The notes under the pieces: model-generated
Databases searched by the model: none
Seen by the model: the letters and a program-made list of their open reading frames with translations, nothing else
What the model was told of the DNA's origin: nothing
Assembly (NCBI GenBank): GCA_023213395.1
Contig: CM041465.1
Span: 138,391,741 to 138,455,740, forward strand
Length of the DNA stretch: 64,000 nt
Direction: 5' to 3'
Source of the DNA: Cycas panzhihuaensis
Lineage: Eukaryota > Cycadophyta
Translations under genes and position numbers: made by a program
Shown here: in pieces, positions 49,201 to 60,699 of the stretch
Numbering within the stretch: position 1 is the stretch's first letter
Layout: every line of letters begins with the position of its first letter

Positions 49201-49917
49201 TGTATGTCAAATGTCATCCTTGCACAAACATTCTGATCTGTATGCAGTGGTGGACCATAGCAAACGATTCAGATACCCCAACGCAGTTGAACAAATTCTT
49301 TCCTCCATTCAAGTCGCACCAGGACACCATGTAAAAGAGTGAAAATTACAAAAGGAAAGAAAGATGAAAGATTTTCAAAAATCAGACCAACCACTAATGA
49401 CAAATCTATTACAGTGAATTGTGCCCACAAGACTGGCACTAAATACACAAAACACAAGGCCTGCCCCTTTCAAGTTGGATCAAATAATCATCATTCCAAG
49501 CTCATAACCCGTGGATTTTAGGATCAACTCATAAGCATTATGAGTAATTACATATGAAGAAGCCAAATGCATTTAATCTGTAAAAATTATATTCACAGGT
49601 GCAGCCATTTTTGAAACTGTACTGTTCTTTCCTGTTTATAGACTCTACAAAAACAACCACTCACTGTGATAATTCCACTATATTACTTTTCCAGTATTTC
49701 CCTATTTCATCTGGGTATTAAACACTTGTAGGTGCTTTTAACAAAACATAGGCTGCAATCATTCTATGTGAAACCCAATAAACTAGTTGCACCTCTTTGA
49801 AAATAAATCCATTCTTGACAATGCACATACAAAATGCTGATGGAAGGCACCACGTGGATGGAACACAATCCAAATCATAGCACTCTACAAATAAAACCCA
49901 TGCCTGACATTCATGTT
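46207..49917. other. AT-rich intergenic DNA, nothing recognised
   Basis: About 3.7 kb. Open frames are short and without family resemblance. A ~35-bp phrase (gagtagaatgaaatagctat.aagaataacaata) is repeated at 47340 and 47382, a local duplication. No retroelement domain found. Confidence 0.45.
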
Positions 49918-50406
49918 GATGAAAAGGCAACAAATACTGCAGTCACTTCAAGACAACATCAGGACCCTTACAAAAATCAAAGATCTAAAACAGAAAATTT
50001 TAGAACAGCCATATTAGGAAATGAGTCCCTCAATCAACTAATATTTCTCAACAAATAACAAAATTTTCCAGTGACCTCTTGATGAAAAGGCAACAAGTAT
50101 TGCAATCACTTCAAGACAACATCAGGACACTTAAGAAAATCAAAGATCTAAAACAGAAAATTTTAGAACAGCCATATTAGGAAATGAGTCCCTCAATCAA
50201 CTAATGTTTCTCAACAAATAACAGAATTTTCCAGTGACCTCTTGATGAAAAGGCAACAAATACTGCAGTCACTTCAAGACAACATCAGGACCCTTATGAA
50301 AATCAAAGATCTAAAACAGAAAATTTTAAAACAGCCATTTTAGGAAATAAGTCCCTCAATCAACTAATATTTCTCAACAAATAACAAAATTTTCCAGTGA
50401 CCTCTT
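49918..50406. repeat. Three-copy tandem repeat, 163-bp unit
   Basis: Units at 49918-50080, 50081-50243 and 50244-50406 each start gatgaaaaggcaacaa and end ttccagtgacctctt. They differ by only a few bases each (for example tactgcag/tattgcaa, ccttacaaa/cttaagaaa). The array ends 280 bp past the HSP60 stop codon, so it could be in or just beyond the 3' UTR. Confidence 0.95.
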
Positions 50407-50685
50407 GACCTCTTTGATTACATTTTCACCCCACAGACAGCTATCTTGAAGCAACTGCAAGGTGCTTCAATCGACAAGCCTTTTGGCCAGCTTGGACATA
50501 TAATCAAATGCTCAACTAGGGAAGAAGCGGTGGTATAATTAGCGTTACGTTCAAAATAAATATATCAAATCTAAATAACCTGCAGTAAACTAAATCCTAC
50601 TTTCCAACCATTGCCAACTAGGCCTCGTAACTGGGAGCCACACCAAACTAGAATGGCAGCACACCCAACTCAATAAAAGCCTCTC

Positions 50686-53600
50686 TCAGTAGTCCATTCC
50701 ACCCATGCCACCCATGCCGCCCATAGCTGGGGTTTCCTTATCATCCTTAGGTATTTCTACAATCACTGCCTCTGTTGTTGTGAGAAGCGATGAGACACTG
50801 CAAAAAAAGAGAAAGCATGGATTCCAGAAATGCTCTTAGGATGTCATCATTTCCAAGAAAATAATTACAAATGATAAACATCCGGTACGCAAACAGATTG
50901 CCAAGGCCAAAGTTTTACCTTGCTGCATCAACCAATGCAGTCCGTATTACTTTCAAGGGATCAATAATCCCTGCCTTCACCATGTCCACATATTCACCTG
51001 ATCCCACAGCAGGTCAACCACATATTCACATATGTTCCATGATCAAAATATAAATTTCAGCACATGAAACTCTGCAAGAAGCTGTGCTATGCTAACATAA
51101 ACTGAATAGAGTAACTCAACTTAAAGAATCCCAAATAAAATAATTCCTCCTTGACAAGAAACACCAGGGTCACAACTCATCTTTGTATGCTAACTGGACT
51201 ACTAAATGCAACTAATTTTATTCATGTACCTTTTGCAGCATCATAGCCAAGATCAAGATTATCTTGTTCCAGTAACTTTCCGACCACTACAGCACCTTCA
51301 ACACCAGCATTTGCTGCAATTGTATAAGCAGCAGTCTGCAACAGTCACAATATCCAGAATCTAAACCATTAAGGAACTGGAAAAGTGAAAACCCTCATAG
51401 ATGTTACAATAATAAAAAATGCATCAAAATATCAGACCTTCAATGCATTTTGAATTATCTGGACCCCAATCTTCTGATCAAAATTAGCAGTTGGAAGCTT
51501 GTCAAGCTCCCTTGTAGCATAAAGAAGGGCAACACCACCACCTGCAGAAAAGAGACTCAATCGTGCACCTTGGAAACAAATTCCCTGATATAGTGAGGGA
51601 AATAAACATACCTTACCTCAATATTGTTTTGACACCAAGGAATTACAATGGCATCTCTAGACTATAGTTAAACACCATATCCAGCTCTTTACCTGGCACA
51701 ATACCCTCCTCTACTGCTGCTTTTGTGGCATTCAAGGCATCCGTAACCCTGTCTTTCTTCTCCCCTACTTCAGCTTCACTAGCTCCACCAATCTGAGAAA
51801 AGGAAGCCACAAAGAGAAACTTAGAAAGACTGTCAACTGTCCATGATACACAAATTACACGGGTATTCAAAGGCAAGCTCAAAGAAGGCAATCAACAAAA
51901 CCTTGAGAACAGCAACGCCCCCTGACAGCTTTGCCAACCTCTCCTGAAGCTTTTCTTTATCATAATCCGATGTGCTGGCTTCAATAGCAGCCCGTATCTG
52001 TCACCAGCATAGTTGATCCTTCTAATCAAGGGGTAGCATAGGGGTCGCCATCTTTGGTGAACTTTATCAAGGATGAAACATTTATAGGAAAATAAAAAGA
52101 GCCTGTAAAAGAGTTAAAGCAAAACACCATGGCAGCCTTTGGGAACACACCTGCTCGCATCTTTCTTCAATAGCCTTTTTGTCACCACCTCCATCAAGAA
52201 TGATAGTGTCATCCTTCGAAACTGTCACCTATTCCGACAATACAACAATATTATTACTCACCAAAACCCCAAAAACATAAGATACCAGTCTCAACAAGAT
52301 AAACTATAAGTTCATATAACATACCACATTCGAAAGAAAGCAAGATATGAATGCGGTAATCAATCATTGTGGAATTCACCACCAACCTTCTTTGCAGTCC
52401 CCAGCATTTCAACTTCGACCTTATCAAGCTTCATGCCAAGTTCTTCTGTAATCAGCTGCAGAAAGGTCGCAAGTACCAAATCATTTCATTGCATCTCCAT
52501 GTAATCAAATATCCAAATTTTAAAGCAGCCAACTCAAATAAAGTTGTGTTAATATCTCTAATATCCTAGTTACAACATCTAGGAGAGCAAAGGCCATGCA
52601 AAATCCCAAAATTCAAAGGAAGAGATGCGAGGAATAGCAAACTAACTTCACCCCCAGTGAGTGTAGCAAGGTCCTGCAAGTTAGCTTTCCTGTTTTCTCC
52701 AAAGCCAGGAGCTTTGATTGCACACACCTATTTTGGACAGCACAAAAGTGCAATTTAATAAGCATTGCATGAGAGAGTGAAACCAAAACAACAAAACACT
52801 AAGCTTAATAATAAAAACCCCTTAGAAATTTGATGTTATCCGAGGATGAAATGCTAAATTCAATTTCAAAAAACTCTGGACCAGGGGCAAGGAACCAAGA
52901 GAGAAAACAAAAACTTTGAAGTACCGCTTACCTTCACTCCAGCACGAAGCTTGTTCAGAATCAGAGTTGCCAGTGCTTCACTCTCTACATCCTCAGACAC
53001 GATTAAAAGAGGCCTTTGCTTCTGAAAGAATACACAATATATAACATATTTATTTTCCCTCCAGAAAAGTACCAATAATAGTTCCACAGAGAAAAGAAAA
53101 TCAACTATCAAACAGAATGGCAAAGCCATGATACCATAGTATCAACCCCGTTAGCAGTTAGGATACAGCACAAATAAATACAAACACTGGCTAATTACCT
53201 TCAATGCTAGCTCCATCACTCTAACAACCGCATTCAGACTTGATATTTTCTTTTCGTGTATCAAAATAAGAGGATCATCAAGTTCCTGTTCTCATTCAAT
53301 ACCAAATGTATTAGATGACAAAAGATAACTTGCAACCATGTGAGTAAAAAACAATCAATCCACAGCAGCCATTTGAACAATGCAGGCTATTACACTAATG
53401 CAACGAGCATATTGAGGCTTTTGCATCACAAATACAGTAAGCATGATATCTCTTAGGAGAATCAGAATACATATACATAACAGTAGTTTAAAGAGACAGA
53501 ATACAAAGGTTCCATATGATTTCGCAAAGAAAAAAAAAGAAGTTTATTGGAATGTCATGATAAAATGCAAACCATGACCAAGGTATACAACTGGGATTCA

Positions 53601-55853
53601 AATATAACAAAAGGAGAGATGGGACGGGATAATGCTGAAAGAGTTCCTCTAAGCTTTGTACTCACACATTTCTGGGTCTTCTGATTTGTGATGAAATAAG
53701 GCGATATATACCCCCTGTCTAGCTTCATTCCCTCTACGACCTCCAACTCGTTGTACAGTGTCTTCCCATCCTGCACAAACACAATTGCACAAGGATATTT
53801 AACATGAGCAGACATTCAAGAAGCCTACGAGTTATGTTTTGACTTGGCTGCCAAATATTATACCAAAATTCTTAAGAGGCAACTGGCTTACCGCAATAGT
53901 TATGACTCCTTCCTTGCCAACCTTTTCCATTGCTTTGGCAATCAATTCACCTATCTCTCTTTCACCATTTGCCGATATAGTTCCTACCTGGTTTCCAAGC
54001 AACATGCATCCTTAAGTTAGAATGTAAGGTAAAAGCAATTTCCCTCATTGGCAAACAGTTACAACTCCACACATCTAGCACAGAGATTGAAAATTGCATT
54101 TGTGCAAGGTAAAAGTTGAATCTTTGAAGACAGACATCGACAGTTTCAAACTTTCCCACAAAGGCAATACACCATTAACAATATTTTAAAAGCGACACAG
54201 CGACAAAACAGTTGAAAAGTTTCAAACATTCAATCACCAAACAGATTTCTAAATTGCAGTCTTATATCCACATGCCTGTGCAATTTCCTCAGATGTACTT
54301 ATCATCCTTGCCCTGCTTTTCAAATGTGTCACAACAGCATCAACTGCATTAGTAATACCACGCCTGAGGTCCATTGCATTCATCCCAGCTGCCACTGACT
54401 TACAGCCTTCTGTGAATATTGCCCGGGTAAGGATAGTAGCACAGGTTGTCCCTGCACACAGTGTTTCATCATAGGAATTAAGTACAGGCTAACACATTAC
54501 ACATCTCCTGGGCTAAGTTCATCATTAGACACAATATCAAAGACCAGCACATAACAGCCTAACAAAAAACAGATGACACACTGCTATGTGATCAAGGCAG
54601 TTCCCAATGGTAAAGTAACAATCCAAATGTCATGTTCCATAACATTCTAGTGAGTAATAGAAGACGTACTGCTCCATGCTTAAGGCAGTAAATATCAATC
54701 CAGGATGTCATTTTCTTAATTTCTCAAATTTACTGTGCACAAAATATTTCCTTAAAAATCAGCAGAAAGCTTGATAATTGATAGACACAAAATTACCATC
54801 TCCGGCCACATCATTTGTTGCATTGGCAACTTGCTTTACAAGACTTGCACCAACATTCTTTATTCTATCTTTGAATTCAATACTCTTTGCTACAGTAACA
54901 CCATCCTTAGTAACTTTTGGAGCACCAAAGCTTTGTTCAATGACTACATTGCGCCCCTTCAAAAATCGAAACCATGATCAGCAAAAGATCAACCAAACAA
55001 ACAATATGTAGCATGAGCATCATCCAAACATCAAGCCATAGGTGCCCAAATCCCCCAAATCATAGAATGATACAAAAAAAAATGCAACATAGAAGTGAAT
55101 TGAAGCAATATTGAAGTCCAGAAAATGACCAAATGCAGTCAATAGAACATATGAAAAGCAGCAGCACATACAAGAGAAGGGCCTAAAGCATCTCATTGTG
55201 TAAACTCATCCAGATGCAATAAACTATATTCTTAACTTGTGATGGGATCCCTTTCATTCAATACCTGGACAACACCAGGGAAGAGACAAATTGCATGCTT
55301 CAATCAGGGCATACCTTTGGTCCCATGGTCACCTGCACAGCATCTGCAAGTTGTTCCACACCCTGCAGCATTGCAGCTCGGGCTTCAACTCCGAATCTAA
55401 TCTCTTTCGCGGCATAGTTTCTGCTCCAACTGAGTCTGCTGGCACCCTAAAATGTACAAAATCCAAAATATGGTTAGTTTGCAGCCTACAATATGCATGT
55501 ATCATTAAAAGTAATCATATAAACATACCCTTGTCCAAAGCCTATCTTCCAAACTCTAGCAATCATTAGAACTTTGCTGTTCCCTAAAGAATAAATACTA
55601 TAAATACATGTCAAACAATTAATGTAATGGATGAGGTCAGGTACCTGTCTGTAAGAGCTCCGGCAACTGCACAAAACAAAAAGAAAAAAACAAAAGAAAG
55701 AATGCATAAGCAAAACAAAAAAAAAATAGAAATAAACGATCCTTACAATACTAAAAATAAAAAAATAAAAAAATAAAAAAAACAATCCTTACAATATTTG
55801 ACCGGGCTATGAAATGGTGCATAGTAGTCATAATCTTGGGAAATCCTAAATTT

Positions 55854-55908
<55 letters not shown>

Positions 55909-58900
55909 TCATGACATCGTCAAAACATCCATCCATAATCAACCACTAAATAATACCTATGTAGCCTTCTATACTGACCTTTCACAATTAACCAACCACA
56001 TTAACTTGCACTGGATAGTACCTAGGTAGCCTTCCATACTAGCCTTTCATACTGAACCAACCATATTAATCTACACTAACCAACCACATTTCAAATGTGT
56101 AAAAAAAAACAGCGAGTGAAGGATTCTATTATGTGCAAATTACAAAATCAAGTTTAACCATGAAACCTTGATTCAGTGAGTGTCATGGTGGTAATTACTT
56201 ATATATATTTATATATATCTTAAGAAAAAAGATCGAAGGCATGTTGGCAGTAGCAGGACTCAATAGTTCGAGGACACTCATCTCCAAACAGACATATTAG
56301 ACAATTGTAATGGTAAGAAAATTTTGAAAAAGAAGAAAAGGAAAATTCCGACCCCATCTCAAACCATTTGCTTCCCTCACTTGTCTGAGTTCAGTATCAG
56401 CTCAGCAGACTACATTAAACAGTTACCAAAAGCATGTAACAATTAGGAAATGCATGCGTACTGAAGAGCATATATGTAAGGAAAATATAGAAAACAGAGG
56501 TTCCATTTCCCAAAACAGAAATACTTTAAACAGAGAATGAAAAACAAAAACAATAAATTTGAAACCTTTTAAAATGGCAGAAACAACCCCGAATATACAA
56601 AGCCACTAAAATCAAGATTCAAAGTATCTGAAAAAGTTCTATAGCAACCTGCAGTAGCACAAATGGATGACAACAGAACCAAACTACCCAAAACACCCTA
56701 AGTACAGACAAAAAGCTGCCAAAAAGCCCTAGAGATGTCCACAAAATCAAAAAAGTAAAAGAAAACAAAAGCGATACGGCCTATGGTTTAGACTATATGA
56801 TGTAACTAAGCATTTTAGACTATGATGTTCTGTCCAATCTCTGCACATTCCAGATCAGTTTGAGATATTCCCAAATGAAGCAAGCAGAAGAACCCTGCAA
56901 GTTCTACATAAGGGATTGCAGCCATAATTGCAAAAACTAGGCTTATAGGCTTAATCAGTGCACATGTTACAGGAAACTGTTAGCATTTCCTGTTAGTGAA
57001 TATAGACAAAAAGCGGCAAAACTTCTGTTGCCCTTCAGAGGCCATTTTGCCTACCATTGAAAAGCTCTAAGGCTGCGGTCCCATGTGGGGGGGCTGCCAG
57101 AAGACCCAGAGTGGTTGCGCTCCGGTTTTTGCAAAGCGGAGCAAGGAAATTGGGTCCCATGATGGGATTTTCCCATTTCCCTGTGCCCCGTCCCCCGGCA
57201 AACCCTTTTTCCCACCATGGGATCACCCATATTCTGCAACTTCTCTCGATAGTCACTGCAATTCGCCCAGATCAATGCCAGCAATTCCTCCTCTATCTGG
57301 GAGATAACTTGGAGCTCCGTGTCCCAATATCTGCAATATATATCTGGGCATTGATTAAATGATTAAACATGACTAGCAATGTTTTTCTGGAGACGATTCC
57401 CCATAAAGCAATTTGGCCCATGAGTAAGTCTCAGTTTAGTATCCTCAGACCGCATAAAAACATTGCTTGGAACAGCTATACGTCTTAATTTTATATCTTC
57501 ATACTGTCTAATACATTGCTAGTCATAGTTGGAGGCAAGAAATGAGAGATTAGATGCTGGATGAAGCCCTTACAGGCAAAGAAGCAAATTTACAATTGCA
57601 AACTTGTTAGCAAAGAACTTTTTTATTTCATTCGCAGTGATTTAAGTGGGCCTCTCTGGAATATCAAGGCAGGAAAAACGATGAATGAAATCTTTGGCAC
57701 AAAGTTCGCAGATAAAATTTTTGGCAGGATACTCCCTCGCCAATCATCTGAAACCAACTGTCCACTGTAAAAATTGAGCGGTGACCACTCAATTCAGCGA
57801 CACAAAATTTGTGTCGCTGAAAGATGCCAAAGTTGAGCGATTCTGCTCAGGGAATCCTGAAGAAGATTTACTCTTCTTCGGCGAGCAGGTTCCCATCCAC
57901 TGCATAGAACCAGCGGGGCCAAAAAAAAAAGAGAGAAAACGGAGCCCAGCACCCCCCCGCATGGGACCGCGCTCTAACCATTTTGCCCTTCGAGAAAAAG
58001 ATCCCAAAAAAAAAAGAGGAAAAAGAAGTCTGCCAAAAGGACTCAAGAAGTAAATAAATAAACTAATAGAAAATTTGTTAATTCTTTTGCAGTATTTTGA
58101 AGGGGGGATTGCCCTGAATGCTGAAAATGAGTAAATAGAAGATCCTTTACCATGGAGGGACTGGATCCCTACATAAAAAAGGCATGTATTCACTGTCTGG
58201 ATGTTTCCAGTGCCTGAGGATAGTTTTAAAGATCAAATATACAACCATTTGTATACCAATAACTCGCTATGTATACCGGTGCCCTTGAAGGAAAAGATAT
58301 GTCAAATGTGCAATACGTGGGAAAGGTAGAAGATAAGAAACACATAATGACAGATTGCCCTGGATGCAGAAAAATACTCCTGTAAAACCATTACAGCAAA
58401 GATAAACTCCCTGATGGGAAAAGAAAAAACCAACGATCTCAGAAGCCTTATATGAAAATTCCTGTTTTAGGCGGGGTAGGAAGACATTAAAATAGACACT
58501 AAAACGCCAAAAGTCCGATAGACCAACTGTTCGAATGAACGTTAATGTAATCTTCACCATCACCATAGGTAGCGTATGCATGTATCGCGGATAGGCACAA
58601 CCTATACGATTGAACGTGCAGAATGGTGAATGTATACTGCACATGTACTGCAATGATATATGAACAAATCTTTTACACTATCGACATCAATAGAAATCTC
58701 AAACCCAAAATAACTGCTCTGCATTCGAACATTAGCAACAATCGAGATTTGGGGTAAACAGGAAACTCGAGCTCATTATTGAATATGGACTGTGAAACAG
58801 CATAAACCTCCTCTGTAACCCTTAAACCCTAAACCCTACTCTGACAGTCAACCAACCAAAAAGCAATAATAAATTTGCAGAAGATTACATTGCAACCGAA

Positions 58901-59014
58901 AGCTGCCCTACAAAACCAGTACTCAGACAAAACACTGCATACCATCATTGAAAAACTATAGAGAGATTTTGAGACTTACCCAACTTTGGCTAATGCAGTT
59001 GCTACTCTATACAT
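50686..59014 (-). CDS. HSP60: Mitochondrial chaperonin 60 (HSP60/CPN60), 18 exons
   Basis: Group I chaperonin of the mitochondrial matrix; with CPN10 it folds imported proteins using ATP. Coding exons (minus strand): 59014-58980, 55666-55645, 55446-55315, 54956-54797, 54451-54276, 53987-53892, 53770-53666, 53285-53199, 53021-52932, 52727-52647, 52455-52387, 52228-52151, 51997-51902, 51792-51693, 51541-51438, 51335-51230, 50997-50919, 50797-50686. They join in frame without a stop to give 575 residues, the size of plant HSP60. The N-terminus [12 protein letters not shown]...SRNYA is Arg/Ser-rich without acids, a matrix presequence probably cut near RNYA. Then [20 protein letters not shown] (ATP site), [14 protein letters not shown] (catalytic Asp), [16 protein letters not shown] (chaperonin signature) and the GGM-repeat tail ending MGGMDY. 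All junctions are GT-AG except intron 5 (GC-AG). It looks intact. It is the only such gene in the window; the start was chosen because MYR opens plant HSP60s and an intron follows at the same place. Confidence 0.97.
53988..54275 (-). other. HSP60 intron 5, GC-AG splice sites
   Basis: The donor reads GCACAG/GCATGT and the acceptor AAACCAG/GTAGG. The reading frame needs exactly this junction (EEIAQ/VGTIS); no GT nearby keeps the protein. GC donors occur in about one percent of plant introns. Confidence 0.85.
55645..55666 (-). other. HSP60 exon 2, 22-nt microexon
   Basis: Between TTTTGTGCAG and GTACC lie 22 nt coding for CRSSYRQ after completing a Gly codon. Exons 1 (35 nt) and 2 total 57 nt, so exon 3 starts in phase 0 with [12 protein letters not shown]. 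Adds two Arg and two Ser to the presequence. Confidence 0.85.
55856..55907. repeat. (CT)n(TA)n microsatellite in HSP60 intron 1
   Basis: About 16 CT units followed by about 10 TA units. On the transcribed strand this is a (TA)n(GA)n run some 190 bp upstream of the exon 2 acceptor. Confidence 0.95.
57071..57974. mobile_element. Harbinger-like MITE, long copy (904 bp) in HSP60 intron 1
   Basis: TAA flanks on both sides (57068-57070 and 57975-57977). Inverted ends share GCGGTCCCATGyGGGGGGG (left 57074 onward, right read on the minus strand). It aligns with 33844-34303 at both ends and has about 450 bp more in the middle. An internal 13-bp-arm palindrome (57794-57820) is part of the shared sequence. 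No transposase, so a non-autonomous element; the superfamily is inferred from TAA and end structure. G/C-rich against its surroundings. Confidence 0.8.
57794..57820. repeat. Internal palindrome of the MITE
   Basis: TCAGCGACACAAA, one base, then the exact reverse complement. The short MITE copy keeps a worn version at about 34136-34162. Confidence 0.85.
58824..58838 (-). promoter_or_regulatory. Telo-box in HSP60 intron 1
   Basis: aaaccctaaaccct on the plus strand, about 145 bp inside the donor of intron 1. Telo-boxes (AAACCCTAA) are common near the start of plant housekeeping genes and bind Myb-like factors. Function here is inferred from position. Confidence 0.6.
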
Positions 59015-59330
59015 CGTTGAGATCAGATATTCAACGAGAACCAAGAAGTCCTGACGAAAGCTTAGTCCTCCTCCTCTGCGCTAAAACTCGCTTCAGCGAG
59101 CTATGAGCACAAGCAATGGGCTTTCTTGAGATCCCGCAAGAATGAAGCGCGTTGAACCTTCTACAACCACAGATTTATCGCATTAAGTACCCCACATGAA
59201 TGAAATGTACTTGAAACGCAGAGGGTCTAGAAGCCTCTATTAGGGCTTTTTGGCCTAAGAGGCCTTCACTTCTTGGACTTTGCCAAATTGTTGTTTAATT
59301 TGGCATGCGATATATTTGGAGAGGTTTAGA
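59015..59330 (-). promoter_or_regulatory. HSP60 5' UTR and promoter region, with heat-shock-like element
   Basis: GAACCTTC at 59154-59161 is the palindromic GAAnnTTC core of a heat shock element, 140 bp before the start codon; a further gtctagaag at 59226-59234 is one base short of the TTCTAGAA form. A TATA-like CAAATATATC lies on the minus strand near 59310-59319, which would put the transcript start at about 59280. No transcript data here, so the start and the element are candidates only. Confidence 0.45.
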
Positions 59331-60690
59331 GATAGGGAAAAGGAAAGAAGGTGTGGAGGTTAGCCAGACATATTTGGACTCGCATGTAATTTTTGTCTTT
59401 TTTTTTTTTCTAAATGATGATATGTATCTAATTTAGTTTGCCATATGTTAATGTAATTTTATGTTTATTATGCATTCACAATATGTGAGATGTTATAATG
59501 TGGCGGGGATGGGTATAGATAAAGATTTTTGTTTGTTGCGCTTTCATGCTATGTAAGATATTATAATGTGATGAGGAGGGGTATTGATAAATTGGATATG
59601 CTCTCAAAGAAATGAATTTGGTGGAACAACCCTAGATGGAAATCTCCTTTGAAATAGTAATAAGGTAGTAATAAAAGTAAACTAAAATAACCTCCATGAT
59701 AGAAAGTGATGCAGTAGTAATAAAAAAGAGTACAAAAGGCTATTCAATAGGATACATAATGCCAAGTAAACATACTTACCTCATTCAAAAAGGGCCCTCT
59801 CCAAATCAACTTTTTATAATAGAAGGGTAGAAGAAATTTTTCCATATATCGTGTCCCCAAATGAGCATCCAATTTGGATATATGTAAGTCTTACAGCTAG
59901 TTAGAATACAATATTCGACTAATTAATTGGAATAGATGCTCTTTGTTTAACAACGACGGCTACCTTTTAGACTTTTGAGGCATAAACTTCCACATTCCTC
60001 TAAATACATTTAAGACCTAGATAATTTTTATTATGTAATGGTTCATATCAATTTTAGTCAAATCATGATTTCCCATAAGTCTCCCCCATTTATAATGTTT
60101 TGTCTTAAAATCATTCAATTTTAGAGAAAGAGCACATGCTTATAATAGATTTTATGTCGCATGAAGCATCCTTGAATGGTAGTTACTTGCATTGGATTAA
60201 ACACTCTCAAATGGATTTTATTTATGGTTATTTAACTCACTCTCATGAAATTGCTTTTGCTTATAATATTGATTTCCCTTCTTCCTTAACTAACAAATAT
60301 TCAATCTTTACTAAAATGCATTCTTCTAACTTCTTCTTGAGATATAAGATGTGAAATACATCATGTGACCTTGTCATCCGAAATAGATCTAATGCATGAG
60401 CAGCCTACCCAACTCTTTTATGAATTTAACAAGGACTATAATTTCTTAGAGCTATCTTCTCCTTCATTAACCCCTTAAGAGATGTATGTCTAAATGGATA
60501 CAACTTTATATAAATCTAAACTCCCATTTGAAATCACCTATATATTTGATGTTGATTTACCTCTTCATTCTATTATAAGCAACATATGTGTGTTCCTCAA
60601 GTAACTTTTATACACTATATAATTCTTATAAAGAACCCTTAATTATTAGAGCTCTAGCTTCTATCAATGCCTAACCCTTTATTATAGGAG
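59331..60690. other. AT-rich intergenic DNA
   Basis: No gene. A ~40-bp phrase (tatgtgagatgttataatgtgg...gggtatagataaa) is repeated imperfectly at about 59482 and 59550. A plus-strand open frame at 60136-60354 has no family I recognise. Confidence 0.4.
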
Positions 60691-60699
60691 GTTGAAACC

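Larger units (their letters stand above)
55667..58979 (-). other. HSP60 intron 1 (3.3 kb)
   Basis: Much longer than the other 16 introns (roughly 100-400 bp). GT-AG. It contains a telo-box close to the donor, a 904-bp MITE and CT/TA microsatellite DNA near the acceptor. No coding signal of its own. Confidence 0.9.

Noticed and set aside
54271-54275. Alternative GT donor for HSP60 intron 5 at the GTGG a few bases downstream
   Set aside because: It would add bases that shift the frame before VGTIS; only the GC site joins EEIAQ to VGTIS correctly.
51643-54962. Small separate ORFs (for example 54962-54759, 53815-53555, 53129-52866) as distinct genes
   Set aside because: Each is an HSP60 exon read on into its intron.
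57057-58193. Open frames of 70-134 codons in HSP60 intron 1 as nested genes
   Set aside because: They lie on the GC-richer MITE and have no family resemblance on either strand.
31053-59014. HSP70 and HSP60 in one window as a chaperone gene cluster
   Set aside because: The HSP70 piece is a truncated, stop-containing, intronless copy tied to a retroelement 19 kb away from HSP60. Their closeness looks accidental.
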